Assembly (NCBI RefSeq): GCF_014641595.1
Contig: NZ_BMIA01000002.1
Span: forward strand, 620,001 to 684,000
DNA: 64,000 bases
DNA from: Dyadobacter endophyticus
GTDB lineage: Bacteria > Bacteroidota > Bacteroidia > Cytophagales > Spirosomataceae
Direction: 5' to 3'
In this document: positions 26,856-35,580 of the stretch, piece by piece
Layout of the letters: every line of letters starts with the position of its first letter
How positions within the stretch are numbered: the stretch's first letter is position 1
Program-made: the position numbers and the translations under genes
Notes under the pieces: model-generated
What the model saw: only the letters and a program-made list of their open reading frames with translations
Told to the model about the DNA's origin: nothing
The model's database searches: none

Positions 26856-27407
26856 ATGAATCTGATTAAAAAAATTTTTGTAGGAGTATTCTTTTTCAGC
26901 GGGTTCTCCGCCTGCACCACGATGAACTCCGTTCCTCTCTCGAATTACACCGTTTTTACCGAAGACCTCCGTCGCGACCTGGAAGCTGCCAATATTTCCC
27001 TTACGAAAGTTCAGTTTTTCAACGACAAGTCGATCAACATCCGTCGTGAAGTGACCGACCCGAACGATATTAAGGTAAATCCCGAAGGACAGATCACCAT
27101 GAGCAACGGGAAAAGCATTCAGACGATCAACGTGCTGCCATTTACTCCGGGTGTCGCCTTGAAGACCGGCGACGGGACTATCAACGTTTCCTGGGACGAT
27201 ACGCAGCAGGATACCAAGGGAATGAAGTTCAACCTGAGCGGGCAGAACTACTTCCTCGACGTGCTTCCCAATAACAAATTCGATTACAAAGAGCGTACTT
27301 TCGACCTGCAAAGCGGTAATGGTGCTCGCCTGTTTGTAAAGAAGGATTTGTTGAAACAGGTGAAAAACCAGAGAGAGACATTGAAAGGACGTAAAGTGAA
27401 TCAATAA
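26856..27407 (+). CDS. Lipoprotein of unknown function
   Basis: 183-residue predicted lipoprotein (signal with lipobox FSACTT, Cys near residue 21). The rest looks like a small beta-rich soluble domain; VPLSNYTVFTEDLRRDLEAAN and MKFNLSGQNYFLDVLPNNK are the most distinctive segments. I do not recognise a family. Single gene between htpG and a terminator. Confidence 0.75.
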   Translation: MNLIKKIFVGVFFFSGFSACTTMNSVPLSNYTVFTEDLRRDLEAANISLTKVQFFNDKSINIRREVTDPNDIKVNPEGQITMSNGKSIQTINVLPFTPGVALKTGDGTINVSWDDTQQDTKGMKFNLSGQNYFLDVLPNNKFDYKERTFDLQSGNGARLFVKKDLLKQVKNQRETLKGRKVNQ

Positions 27408-27416
27408 TCCGCTTAC

Positions 27417-27464
27417 ATTTCAAAAATAAAAGGTCGGGAAACCCCGACCTTTTATTTTTGAAAT
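27417..27464. terminator. Very strong bidirectional terminator
   Basis: A perfect 22-bp stem (27417-27438 with 27443-27464, loop AAAC) with a GC core AGGTCGGG and A/T-rich outer arms. It ends both convergent neighbours. Confidence 0.9.
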
Positions 27465-27472
27465 GTTCCTTA

Positions 27473-28174
27473 TCAGTTTAGGTTAAAATATTGGCTTTTC
27501 TTACTATTCGCCCGGGGCTTCTGCACGATCTGCGAATTGCGGATCAGAACAATCACTACTAACCCCGTGACTATGGCGAGGGAGATTTGCAAAAACGAGA
27601 TTATACCAAAGCTCGCCACATTTACTTTCGACGCTCTCACCAGGTCCTTACCGATCGTCGACTGGATTGCAGCCAGTTCGTTCAGATTCAAAATCGTACT
27701 TTCGAATGTTGCTCCGCCAGGCGCAGAAAACAACTGTTTTGCCTCCGCAAACGATCCGGCCACACACAACGCAAGCACCTGATTTTCCAGCTTCGCATAA
27801 TTGCTGATCTGATTCTTGAATCCATGCAGGCTTTTTGCCTCCTCATCCACCAGATAAGTCTTTTCAAACAACCGGATCAGCGAATCGATACTCCGATCGT
27901 GTGCGCGTAGCTGCGCCTTCACATGCTCGGGCGACTGCTGCGCATCCGAGTAAAGATGGTTTTCCAGCGACAGGCGCTTGCGGTACAGGTTCTCGGTTAA
28001 ATACAGGATAGTTGTCGCCGGAACCAGGCGATCCTTGTAAATAGACGAAAACGACTCGTCGATCCCCTCCACATTATAGCGGGAAATCAATGTAGCTCCA
28101 ACGATCAATGCCATGATCCCTCCCAACAAAACCGCAGCTTTGAACTTCTGCTGAATAACAAATGACCACTTCAT
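27473..28174 (-). CDS. Four-helix-bundle sensor-like membrane protein without output domain
   Basis: 233 residues. Transmembrane segment 1 (AAVLLGGIMALIVGATLI), an extracytoplasmic helical region of about 150 residues matching the chemoreceptor four-helix-bundle pattern (VPATTILYLTENLYRKRLSLE), transmembrane segment 2 (IISFLQISLAIVTGLVVIVL) and a 25-residue basic tail. There is no HAMP, kinase or methyl-accepting domain, so it is a sensor module with no visible output. Stand-alone gene. Confidence 0.75.
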   Translation of the reverse strand: MKWSFVIQQKFKAAVLLGGIMALIVGATLISRYNVEGIDESFSSIYKDRLVPATTILYLTENLYRKRLSLENHLYSDAQQSPEHVKAQLRAHDRSIDSLIRLFEKTYLVDEEAKSLHGFKNQISNYAKLENQVLALCVAGSFAEAKQLFSAPGGATFESTILNLNELAAIQSTIGKDLVRASKVNVASFGIISFLQISLAIVTGLVVIVLIRNSQIVQKPRANSKKSQYFNLN

Positions 28175-28305
28175 GGCAACGACTTCATGAATTGAAAATT
28201 AACTTTCCCAAGGTATCATTGTATTTACAAAATACAAAAATATCTTTCTATATTAACGAAAAAGTATGCTGTGTAATATCTGTTTTGCAATGTACACACA
28301 AAAAA

Positions 28306-28331
28306 AGCGCAGAGACAAATGTCTCTGCGCT
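28306..28331 (-). terminator. Terminator of the TonB-dependent receptor gene
   Basis: AGCGCAGAGACA / TGTCTCTGCGCT, a perfect 12-bp stem with a two-base spacer (effective loop four), followed by T7 on the minus strand. Confidence 0.85.
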
Positions 28332-28352
28332 CGGCGGCAATAGTTGACCCAA

Positions 28353-30842
28353 CTAGTTCTGCTGACCGCCGCCTCCTACAACATCCGTATTGTTAACCGA
28401 CTTCGTTTTCTTCTTCGGCGCATTGAAACTCATCTTTCCGATCGAATAGCTGAATGTCACCTTGAAATTGCGGTTGTAAAGTTGCGTTGCCCCGGTCTGC
28501 ACGAATTGCGGCGAAGTCAGGTCCGACGTGAATCGTACGCCCTTGGTCAGGAAGTTTTCCGCTCCGAAACCGATGCTGCCCTTTTTGTTGGCAAAATCCT
28601 TCTTGAACCCTAATGAATATATGTAGAAACCGGTGCGTGTGCCCTGCAATTGAATCTCCTTACCCCGGTAAAAACCGAATGCCTGCAATCCCCAGCCATT
28701 TTGCAGCGAAATCTGCGACATTAAGCGGCCACCATAGTTAAAACCGGAATTGCTCATTGCTTGCGAAGTACCGTCGAGGCCGGTAGTTTGCCCTTCGAGG
28801 TACGAATGGAGAATGTCGATGCTACCGTTCAGTGTCCATTTCGGCGTCAGGTATACGTTCGCGAAGATGTTCGCCCCGTAGGCTCTCTGTTTACCGATGT
28901 TTTCGTAAGTCGTAACAATGGCACCTTGCAATGTATCCACCGCCATTCTCACTTGTGTGATCGAATTGTTGGTCTGGCGGGTGAAAACCGATGCATTAAT
29001 GTAAGTCTTCTTGATATTGGTGCTCAATGCAACCTCGAAATTATCTGTCAACTCAGGGCTCAGTGCCGGGTTACCCGTGCTGATGCTCTGCGGGTTCGAC
29101 AGGTTCACGTTCGGGTTGAGCTGCTGGATACCCGGGCGCTGAATGCGGCGGTTATATGCTGCTTTTAAAGTAGTACTTCCCGAAAGCGCCTTCGAAACGT
29201 TGATGCTTGGCACCAGGTTTCCGTAAGCCGGGATGTCGATGGGCTTATTTTCTCCCATATCCGCGGTAATGCCCGTGTATTCGTAACGCGTTCCGAGTTT
29301 GAACGTGTATTTGTTTTTGGTAGAAAGGGTGTAGGACAGATAACCCGCCGCCACGTTCTGTTTATAGTTCAATGCTCCTGCCGGATTGGTTGTACTCAGC
29401 ACAAAATCACCCGACTCGCCAGCCGTAAGGTATTTAAAATCACTATTTACCGTCCTGAAAATACCTTTCGCACCGAATTCAATCAATTGGTTCTTGCCCA
29501 GGGGCGTCTGGTAATCGGTTTGGAGGGTCAATTCCGAGTTCTCGTTTTTGTTTTCGTTTTTCAACTTGCTGTTTACCGCGCCGGATTCATTCAGGAGATC
29601 GGTATTGAAGTTGTTTGTCAGCCCCGTGCGGCTGTACAATGTCGAAATACTCCACTCTTGCTGCGGTTTGAAGGTGCGGATGTAATCGATATTGAAATCC
29701 ACAGTTCCGGAGAGATCCTTGCGGTCGACCTTGCGCAATGAACTGTTATTCAAAACGCTGTTTTCGTATTGGTTAATGGTCAGATCCTGTTTTTGGATAA
29801 AATTCCGCGTTCCATAGCGCAGTCCGGCCGAAAGCGCCTGATTTTTACCCAAATCATAATCCCAGCCCAATGAATACTGTCCGAACAAGCCGCGATCTTT
29901 GGCGGTCGAGCTTTGGTTAGTAAGGAACGAACTTCCACCCGAATACGTCGTCTGATCCAGCACCGATGTGGCTTTGTTATAGAACGCGCGACCGAAACCA
30001 CCGAGCGTGAAACCCATTTTGCCTTTACGGTAGCTTCCGTTCAATCCGAGGTTCGAACCGCGGTTCCCCACTCCCGAATCGATATTCAGCGTCAGGCCTT
30101 GCAGGTTATTCTTTTTGGTAATGATATTAATGATTCCCCCCGAGCCTTCGGCGTCGTATTTAGCCGATGGCGAAGTGATCACCTCCACGGATTTGATCAT
30201 ATCTGCCGGAATCTGCTTCAAGGCGTCCGCCACGTTGGCCGCGATAATCGTAGAAGGTTTGTTGTTGATCAAAACCCTAATATTCGAGCTTCCGCGTAAC
30301 GATACGTTGCCATCGAGGTCCACCGAGAGCATCGGCACTTTGCGCAGCAGGTCCGATGCGTCGCCGCCTTTGGAAGTAATGTCTTTCTCCGCATTGAATA
30401 CCAGCCTGTCTACCTTCTCCTCCACCAGCGACTTTTCGCCGGTAATGGTAACCTCCGCCAAATTTTGCACGCTCGAAGCAAGCTGAATTGCCCCCAGTAC
30501 GACATCTTTGCCCTTCTCCACTTTCACACTCACAGCCTTGTCTTTGTAGCCGATAAAGGAGATCATCAACTTGTAGGTGCCTGGCGCCACTTTCACGATG
30601 GCAAATTTACCACTCTCGTCGGCGGTGGTACCGTCAATCGCTTTGTTATCAGCTACATTGAATAATGCAATACTGGCGAACTCGACGCCTCTCGCGGCGG
30701 CTGAATCCAGTACAATTCCTGAAATTTTAGAGTCTCCCTGCACAGGCGCTTGTGCAATGGAATGGTTGGCCGCGATGGCCAGGAAAAGCGTCAAAACGGC
30801 GAATCTGACGACTGATAGTAAGGGATTCTTCATGGTTTCCAT
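28353..30842 (-). CDS. TonB-dependent receptor-like outer membrane protein (OMP_b-brl family)
   Basis: 829 residues. Signal peptide, then a carboxypeptidase-regulatory-like beta-sandwich (ISGIVLDSAAARGVEFASIA), a plug domain (VDRLVFNAEKDITSKGGDAS, LRGSSNIRVLINNKPSTI, VEVITSPSAKYDAEGSGGI) and an outer-membrane barrel of the type 3 family. The C-terminus carries a low-complexity Lys/Gly tail. Ligand unknown; no SusD partner adjoins, so a polysaccharide role is not indicated. Monocistronic. Confidence 0.92.
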   Translation of the reverse strand: METMKNPLLSVVRFAVLTLFLAIAANHSIAQAPVQGDSKISGIVLDSAAARGVEFASIALFNVADNKAIDGTTADESGKFAIVKVAPGTYKLMISFIGYKDKAVSVKVEKGKDVVLGAIQLASSVQNLAEVTITGEKSLVEEKVDRLVFNAEKDITSKGGDASDLLRKVPMLSVDLDGNVSLRGSSNIRVLINNKPSTIIAANVADALKQIPADMIKSVEVITSPSAKYDAEGSGGIINIITKKNNLQGLTLNIDSGVGNRGSNLGLNGSYRKGKMGFTLGGFGRAFYNKATSVLDQTTYSGGSSFLTNQSSTAKDRGLFGQYSLGWDYDLGKNQALSAGLRYGTRNFIQKQDLTINQYENSVLNNSSLRKVDRKDLSGTVDFNIDYIRTFKPQQEWSISTLYSRTGLTNNFNTDLLNESGAVNSKLKNENKNENSELTLQTDYQTPLGKNQLIEFGAKGIFRTVNSDFKYLTAGESGDFVLSTTNPAGALNYKQNVAAGYLSYTLSTKNKYTFKLGTRYEYTGITADMGENKPIDIPAYGNLVPSINVSKALSGSTTLKAAYNRRIQRPGIQQLNPNVNLSNPQSISTGNPALSPELTDNFEVALSTNIKKTYINASVFTRQTNNSITQVRMAVDTLQGAIVTTYENIGKQRAYGANIFANVYLTPKWTLNGSIDILHSYLEGQTTGLDGTSQAMSNSGFNYGGRLMSQISLQNGWGLQAFGFYRGKEIQLQGTRTGFYIYSLGFKKDFANKKGSIGFGAENFLTKGVRFTSDLTSPQFVQTGATQLYNRNFKVTFSYSIGKMSFNAPKKKTKSVNNTDVVGGGGQQN

Positions 30843-31096
30843 AAGTTAATCAAAGAGGGCGCTCTCGCTGCTGTCCTACTTAAATACAATTCTCAATACA
30901 AATGAAATACATGCTGTGCATTTATTATTTGATAATAGATAGCTCCCCCGAATTCATCTGCGAATCGGCACTTTGAAGGTACCAACCTGAAAACAGGCAA
31001 GTGGTACAATTTTGGTGGGGAGGGAAGATAAGCGTACTTTTGAGACTCGAATGCAAACCGGTGAGATCCCGTTTGCGCTAACTTACTCGTCCGTTC

Positions 31097-31831
31097 ATGA
31101 ATGAAGCTGTTATAGATTTTAGCAAAGTCCACCAGATAAATTTATTCGGAATACCCATTATGGAGCCCTCGACGGTACTGTCGAGCCTGATGATGACCGC
31201 GGTGTGCATTTACGCCTTTTTTCACCTCAACAAACTGGGCCGCGCGCACCGGATGTATAAGCAAATCCAGTATTTCTTCCTTTTTATGGCTATCGCAACG
31301 GCCATTGGCGGAATTCTGGGACACGGTTTTCTGTACATGACCGGCAAAGTCGGTAAGATCCCGGGCTGGTTTGCAAGCATGATCGCCGTCGCATTGTTTG
31401 AACGCGCGGCAATATGGCATATCAAACCGCTGCTGCATCAGCGCAATGGTCTTATTCTGGGCTGGCTGAACTATGTAGAGCTTACCGTATTTTTTGTACT
31501 CACTTTCATTACCCTCGATTTCAGGATTGTGGAAGTTCATGCATTCTACGGGCTTTTTCTGATGCTCTTCATGATCGAACTCTATGTTTACAAAAAGAAA
31601 AAGGATCCCGGAAGCAAAAATATCTTCCTCGCTACGCTCATGGGCGCGATAGCCGCCGGCTTCCATGCATTGAAATTCAGCTTCGGCGATTGGTTCAATT
31701 ATAATGACATTGCCCACATCCCGATGTCGCTCTCTATCTGGTTCTATTACCAGGGCGCTCGGCATATGATTTACTATGGCGAAGAGAAGATTGTGCCGGA
31801 GGAGGTCATTGAAAGCGAAAGCGGCAGTTAA
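31097..31831 (+). CDS. Seven-TM membrane protein (DUF6962-like)
   Basis: 244-residue integral membrane protein with about seven helices and conserved polar residues inside them (GGILGHGFLYMTG, GFHALKFSFGDWFNYNDIAH). The His-rich pattern recalls the ceramidase/CREST-like superfamily; the DUF6962 assignment is from memory. A metal-dependent hydrolase role is possible but not shown. Monocistronic, with a shared terminator downstream. Confidence 0.7.
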   Translation: MNEAVIDFSKVHQINLFGIPIMEPSTVLSSLMMTAVCIYAFFHLNKLGRAHRMYKQIQYFFLFMAIATAIGGILGHGFLYMTGKVGKIPGWFASMIAVALFERAAIWHIKPLLHQRNGLILGWLNYVELTVFFVLTFITLDFRIVEVHAFYGLFLMLFMIELYVYKKKKDPGSKNIFLATLMGAIAAGFHALKFSFGDWFNYNDIAHIPMSLSIWFYYQGARHMIYYGEEKIVPEEVIESESGS

Positions 31832-31837
31832 ATAAAA

Positions 31838-31870
31838 AAAGCGGATGTCCCGATAAGAGGCATCCGCTTT
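31838..31870. terminator. Bidirectional terminator
   Basis: AAAGCGGATG / CATCCGCTTT stem with 13-base loop, A7 on the left and T5 on the right, between two convergent genes. Confidence 0.85.
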
Positions 31871-31889
31871 TTCATGCAACCGAAAAAAC

Positions 31890-32525
31890 TTACTTATTCG
31901 GCTGCGGCGTGTAGCGCAGGTACGGCTTCACGATATTCAACCCTTTGGTAAACTTCTTTTGCGCGTCTTCGGTGCTCACTGCGGGCACAACGATGACGTC
32001 TTCACCGTCTTTCCAGTCGGCCGGCGTTGCTACGGAATAGTTGGCTGTCAGTTGGAGCGAATCCACCACGCGGAGGATTTCGTTAAAGTTACGGCCTGTC
32101 GACGCAGGATAAGTGAGCGTGAGCTTCACCTTCTTGTCGGGACCGATCACAAATACAGAGCGTACTGTCGCTTTTTCACTCGCATTCGGGTGGATCATAT
32201 CGTACAGCTGAGCTACCTGGCGGCCTTCGTCGGCGATAATCGGGAAGTTCACTTCGGTATTGTTTACTTCATTGATATCCGGGATCCAGCGTTGGTGCGA
32301 ATCCAGGTCGTCGACGCTCACGGCGAGTACTTTCACATTGCGTTTCTCAAACTCACCTTTCAAAAGGGCCGTTTTACCCAATTCGGTTGTACAAACGGGA
32401 GTAAAGTCAGCGGGGTGAGAGAACAGCAATCCCCAGCTATCTCCCAGCCATTCGTGGAATTTAATAGGTCCCTGAGTGGTATTTGCTTCAAAGTCCGGTG
32501 CGATATCTCCTAGTCGAAGTGACAT
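31890..32525 (-). CDS. 1-Cys peroxiredoxin (Prx6 type)
   Basis: 211-residue thiol peroxidase. The peroxidatic Cys is in HPADFTPVCTTELGKTA (near residue 47) and is the only Cys of the protein, so there is no resolving Cys. The C-terminal dimerisation extension (WKDGEDVIVVPAVSTEDA) is characteristic of Prx6. It reduces H2O2 and alkyl hydroperoxides in the cytosol with an external thiol. Confidence 0.94.
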   Translation of the reverse strand: MSLRLGDIAPDFEANTTQGPIKFHEWLGDSWGLLFSHPADFTPVCTTELGKTALLKGEFEKRNVKVLAVSVDDLDSHQRWIPDINEVNNTEVNFPIIADEGRQVAQLYDMIHPNASEKATVRSVFVIGPDKKVKLTLTYPASTGRNFNEILRVVDSLQLTANYSVATPADWKDGEDVIVVPAVSTEDAQKKFTKGLNIVKPYLRYTPQPNK

Positions 32526-32830
32526 AATGGTGAAGGTTTAAAGAATGAAACATTAATCTACTAACATTGTAGAGTAGAACACAAAATTAAAGAAATAGTT
32601 TCATTTAATGCCCCATTTCCTCGATTAATAAATCCAACGGCAAGGCGCCCATCACCGAACTACATTACCAGCTGATAATCTTCATTTTAACTAATTTTAA
32701 CCGCTTTTTAAGGCTTGTTTAATTGCGTTTTAATTGCTGTTTGGCTCCTTTGAGAAACGAAAACCGGAGGTGGCTCACGTCCCCGGCCGGTCGGTAAAAG
32801 GACTTTGTAAAACGCTATCAGCTTCTGCAC
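32526..32830. other. Divergent intergenic region prx / dabA-like
   Basis: 305 bases, no ORF. AT-rich from 32526 to 32760. No promoter matching both consensus boxes was found on either strand. Confidence 0.5.
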
Positions 32831-34396
32831 ATGACAGCCCGGAACAACTCTTTCGACGAACAAGCGGTACTGCATGAGTTGAAGCAGTTTTTGCCGGCGT
32901 TGTCACCGGGAAAGACATTTACCTATCGAAACCCATTGGAAGGGTTTCAGGAGCAAACCTTTGATGACGCGCTGCGGCACGCGTCCGAAATGCTGGGCTA
33001 CCGTACTACGCTCTCTTTGGAAGAATACCGTTCGCTTTACAATTCCAAAAGGGTGAAACCAGGTGTCCTGGAAAAAGTGCTGGTCGAAAAAAAAGGCGCT
33101 GCCAATACATTTGAATGGCAGGACAAGGTGCTGATGAAGAAATTTCCGGCCGCCGCCGAATCCCCGTCAAAGATCGGCAAACTGAGGGCTAACTGGCAAA
33201 AGCAATACAAAACCGACCTGGATGCACGTGTCCATCCGAGACTGTTCCGGATTCTAGGCAACTATCTCGACCACGGTGTTTCGGATTGGAAATTTCCGGT
33301 ACGCGGAAAAGGCTTTCTCGATTCCATGCGCGAAGTGGAATCGAACAGCTTTGTCAGCGCATTCAATACGCCCCGGGCGCGGAACCTGCTTTTGCAAGCG
33401 AGCTCTTCTATCAACGATCTGCTGACGGTCATTGTCGGGGACGAAATGCTTTTCAAACAATACCTTTTCGACCAGCAATTTGCCCACCGCGGCTGGTCCG
33501 GACTGGTAGCGACACTGGAAATCGGCCGGGAAATTTCACCCAATGGCAGCAATATTACCCTGCGCGAGCTGATCGTGTTCGAATTGCTGCTCGAAATCGA
33601 TGTCCTGGATGATCGCCTGGGCAGGCATTGGGAGCCCCTGTCTTACCGGCTACCGGCACCTCCCGAGGATTTGTTTGCGCCAGTTCCGGTCGGCGAAAAG
33701 AGTGAAGTACTCGCCATTTGGCAGGAAGCGGTTGAATGGAGTTATTATGAAGCGATTTTGGCTGAATTGCGCCAGGATCCGCAAAATACCCGGAATCAAA
33801 CCGGTACGCGGGTCACGGAAACAACGTTCGCCAATGCGGTGGATTCGTTATGCATCATCGGCCAGCCATCGCTACTCCGGAGCGTTACGGCAGAACACCG
33901 TGCATTCAGGCACGGCTACGATTTTTCGCTCGATCCGAACGGTGAAATGCTGGAAGAGATACTGGAAGCAGTGGTACCCTCACTCGGAGTCGCTAATCTT
34001 GAATGCTTCTTTGCACGGACCGGCCTGGCGGGAATGGACGATATTTTGACCGATCAGATGATCGGGTTGTTGGGGCTGGCCGACACTGCCCGGGGCGATT
34101 TACAGGCGCCCTTGCCCGCCGGGCTAACCAAAGATTTCGAACCCATGCGCCTGTTGTGTGTCGTTGAACAGTTCCCCGAAACGGTATTGGAGGTGATAGA
34201 CCGGCTGGCCGTGCAATCGACGTGCGTCGGGCGGCGATCCGTCGGGCGGCGATCCATCGCACTATGGCTGCTGAATGAGTGGGTACACCTCGTAGTGATC
34301 GATCCTGTCTCCCGTGAACTCCGGGTTTTGAAAAACAGGAAAATGATTACTTATAAGTCCGCCCCCCGGATCGTCATTGAAGATGCCGTCCATTAA
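32831..34396 (+). CDS. Shortened DabA-like protein (DUF2309) lacking the zinc core
   Basis: 521 residues against about 800-1000 for DabA, the beta-carbonic-anhydrase-like subunit of the DabAB bicarbonate pump. The N-terminal half fits DabA (YRNPLEGFQEQTFDDALRH, then a long helical region ending with WSYYEAILAELRQ). The C-terminal region also fits (EHRAFRHGYDFSLDPNGEML, GLLGLADTARGDLQAPLP, FEPMRLLCVVEQFPETVLEV, LNEWVHLVVIDP). Between them about 300 residues are missing, including the FCIDvRse motif and the later His/Cys zinc ligands; only LCIIGQPSL stands at the joint. It is followed by a DabB-like gene and keeps an open frame, so it may be a diverged non-catalytic family member rather than a pseudogene. 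Confidence 0.8.
   Translation: MTARNNSFDEQAVLHELKQFLPALSPGKTFTYRNPLEGFQEQTFDDALRHASEMLGYRTTLSLEEYRSLYNSKRVKPGVLEKVLVEKKGAANTFEWQDKVLMKKFPAAAESPSKIGKLRANWQKQYKTDLDARVHPRLFRILGNYLDHGVSDWKFPVRGKGFLDSMREVESNSFVSAFNTPRARNLLLQASSSINDLLTVIVGDEMLFKQYLFDQQFAHRGWSGLVATLEIGREISPNGSNITLRELIVFELLLEIDVLDDRLGRHWEPLSYRLPAPPEDLFAPVPVGEKSEVLAIWQEAVEWSYYEAILAELRQDPQNTRNQTGTRVTETTFANAVDSLCIIGQPSLLRSVTAEHRAFRHGYDFSLDPNGEMLEEILEAVVPSLGVANLECFFARTGLAGMDDILTDQMIGLLGLADTARGDLQAPLPAGLTKDFEPMRLLCVVEQFPETVLEVIDRLAVQSTCVGRRSVGRRSIALWLLNEWVHLVVIDPVSRELRVLKNRKMITYKSAPRIVIEDAVH
34226..34255 (+). repeat. 15-bp tandem duplication inside the dabA-like gene
   Basis: GTCGGGCGGCGATCC occurs twice without a gap and adds one extra VGRRS unit in frame. 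Confidence 0.95.
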
Positions 34397-34479
34397 AATA
34401 TTCGCTATCGGTGGCTGGTGATTGGTGAAGCCGCATTACTGATTGATACCGGTTGTCGATAGCTTTTTTAAATGAGTAT

Positions 34480-35400
34480 ATGTTTTGGAGTGATTTCCAT
34501 TTTGACGGTTTGACGCTAGCCTACCTGACAACAGGGTTCGCGATGACGCTCCTGGCCGTCTGGAATGGCCACAGAACATTGCGCGGGCACAAGCAGTGGC
34601 CCCGCTTCGTGTGCACGGTTGTGTTTTTTTGTACCGGTTACGGGCTAACCATTTTTTCAGGTGGTTTGAAAACATTACTGCTCGGCTGGGAGGTCATGGG
34701 GATAGCTTCATTTCTGCTCATCATCCTCCACCGGGAATCAACGCGCGGCATTTCGGCGAAAGCCTTCTTTATATATCGCTTGGGTGATGTGGGCTTGCTC
34801 CTTGCCATGTGGGCAAGCCACCACCTGTGGCGGGAAAACACGTCGCTCGTATCGTTCCTGTTGGTGGCAACGGCCTCCATGCAATCGTCGCAGCTGCCGT
34901 TCTTTTCGTGGCTGCCCCAGGCACTGGAAAATGCTTCCACTGCGAGCGCTATTCTACTTACCACACTCACGGCCCAAATGGGTGTGTTCCTCTTGCTGCG
35001 GACTTCTCCGTTTTGGGAACACCAGGTCTCCGTCCGTGTGCTCATCGCATTACTCGGGTTGGCAGGGGCTGCAATGGCGGCTGGCTTTGCCAGGGCGCAA
35101 TCATCGGTAAAGCGACGCATTGCTTATATTTCAATGGCTCATACCGGACTCATTTTTATCGAAGTAGCCGCCGGATTTAAGAACCTGGCACTCATGCACA
35201 TCGCAGCAAATGCATTTCTGAATGCGTACCGGCTACTGGTTCCGCCTCCACTGGTTGGCCCGATAGTCGGGGAACGAATTGTTTCAAATAACAAAACCTG
35301 GGAAGACCGGCTTCCTAAAAAGCTGAAATACACTGTTTATATGCTCTATACAAAGGAATGGGGCTTGTATTCGCGCTTGTCGAGATACCTGCGGCAATGA
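34480..35400 (+). CDS. DabB / NuoL-like proton-translocating membrane subunit, short form
   Basis: 306-residue membrane protein of the proton-conducting (NuoL/MrpA) family. Motifs are LTIFSGGLKTLLLGWEVMGI, QLPFFSWLPQALENASTASA and the VKRRIAYISMAHTGLIF helix. The family usually has 14 helices in 400-600 residues; here about eight helices remain, like short DabB forms. I chose ATG 34480 (MFWSDFHFDG), although the frame is open from TTG 34453. Its position after the DabA-like gene makes it the membrane partner. Confidence 0.8.
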   Translation: MFWSDFHFDGLTLAYLTTGFAMTLLAVWNGHRTLRGHKQWPRFVCTVVFFCTGYGLTIFSGGLKTLLLGWEVMGIASFLLIILHRESTRGISAKAFFIYRLGDVGLLLAMWASHHLWRENTSLVSFLLVATASMQSSQLPFFSWLPQALENASTASAILLTTLTAQMGVFLLLRTSPFWEHQVSVRVLIALLGLAGAAMAAGFARAQSSVKRRIAYISMAHTGLIFIEVAAGFKNLALMHIAANAFLNAYRLLVPPPLVGPIVGERIVSNNKTWEDRLPKKLKYTVYMLYTKEWGLYSRLSRYLRQ

Positions 35401-35485
35401 CCTTATCGATGTTAACCAACAACCAGATCAGTAAACTGAATACCAATTTTCATAATTATAGTTAACCTGTTCGTTTAAGTTTCGG

Positions 35486-35519
35486 AAACCATCTCATGTT
35501 TAAAATGAGATGGTTTTTT
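35486..35519 (+). terminator. Terminator after the dabAB-like pair
   Basis: AAACCATCTCAT / ATGAGATGGTTT perfect 12-bp stem, seven-base loop, T-run. Confidence 0.88.
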
Positions 35520-35580
35520 GTTTATTTTGAACTAAGCCTGCGTGTTTTGCTTTTTTAGATTAAAACCAACCTTTCCCCCC

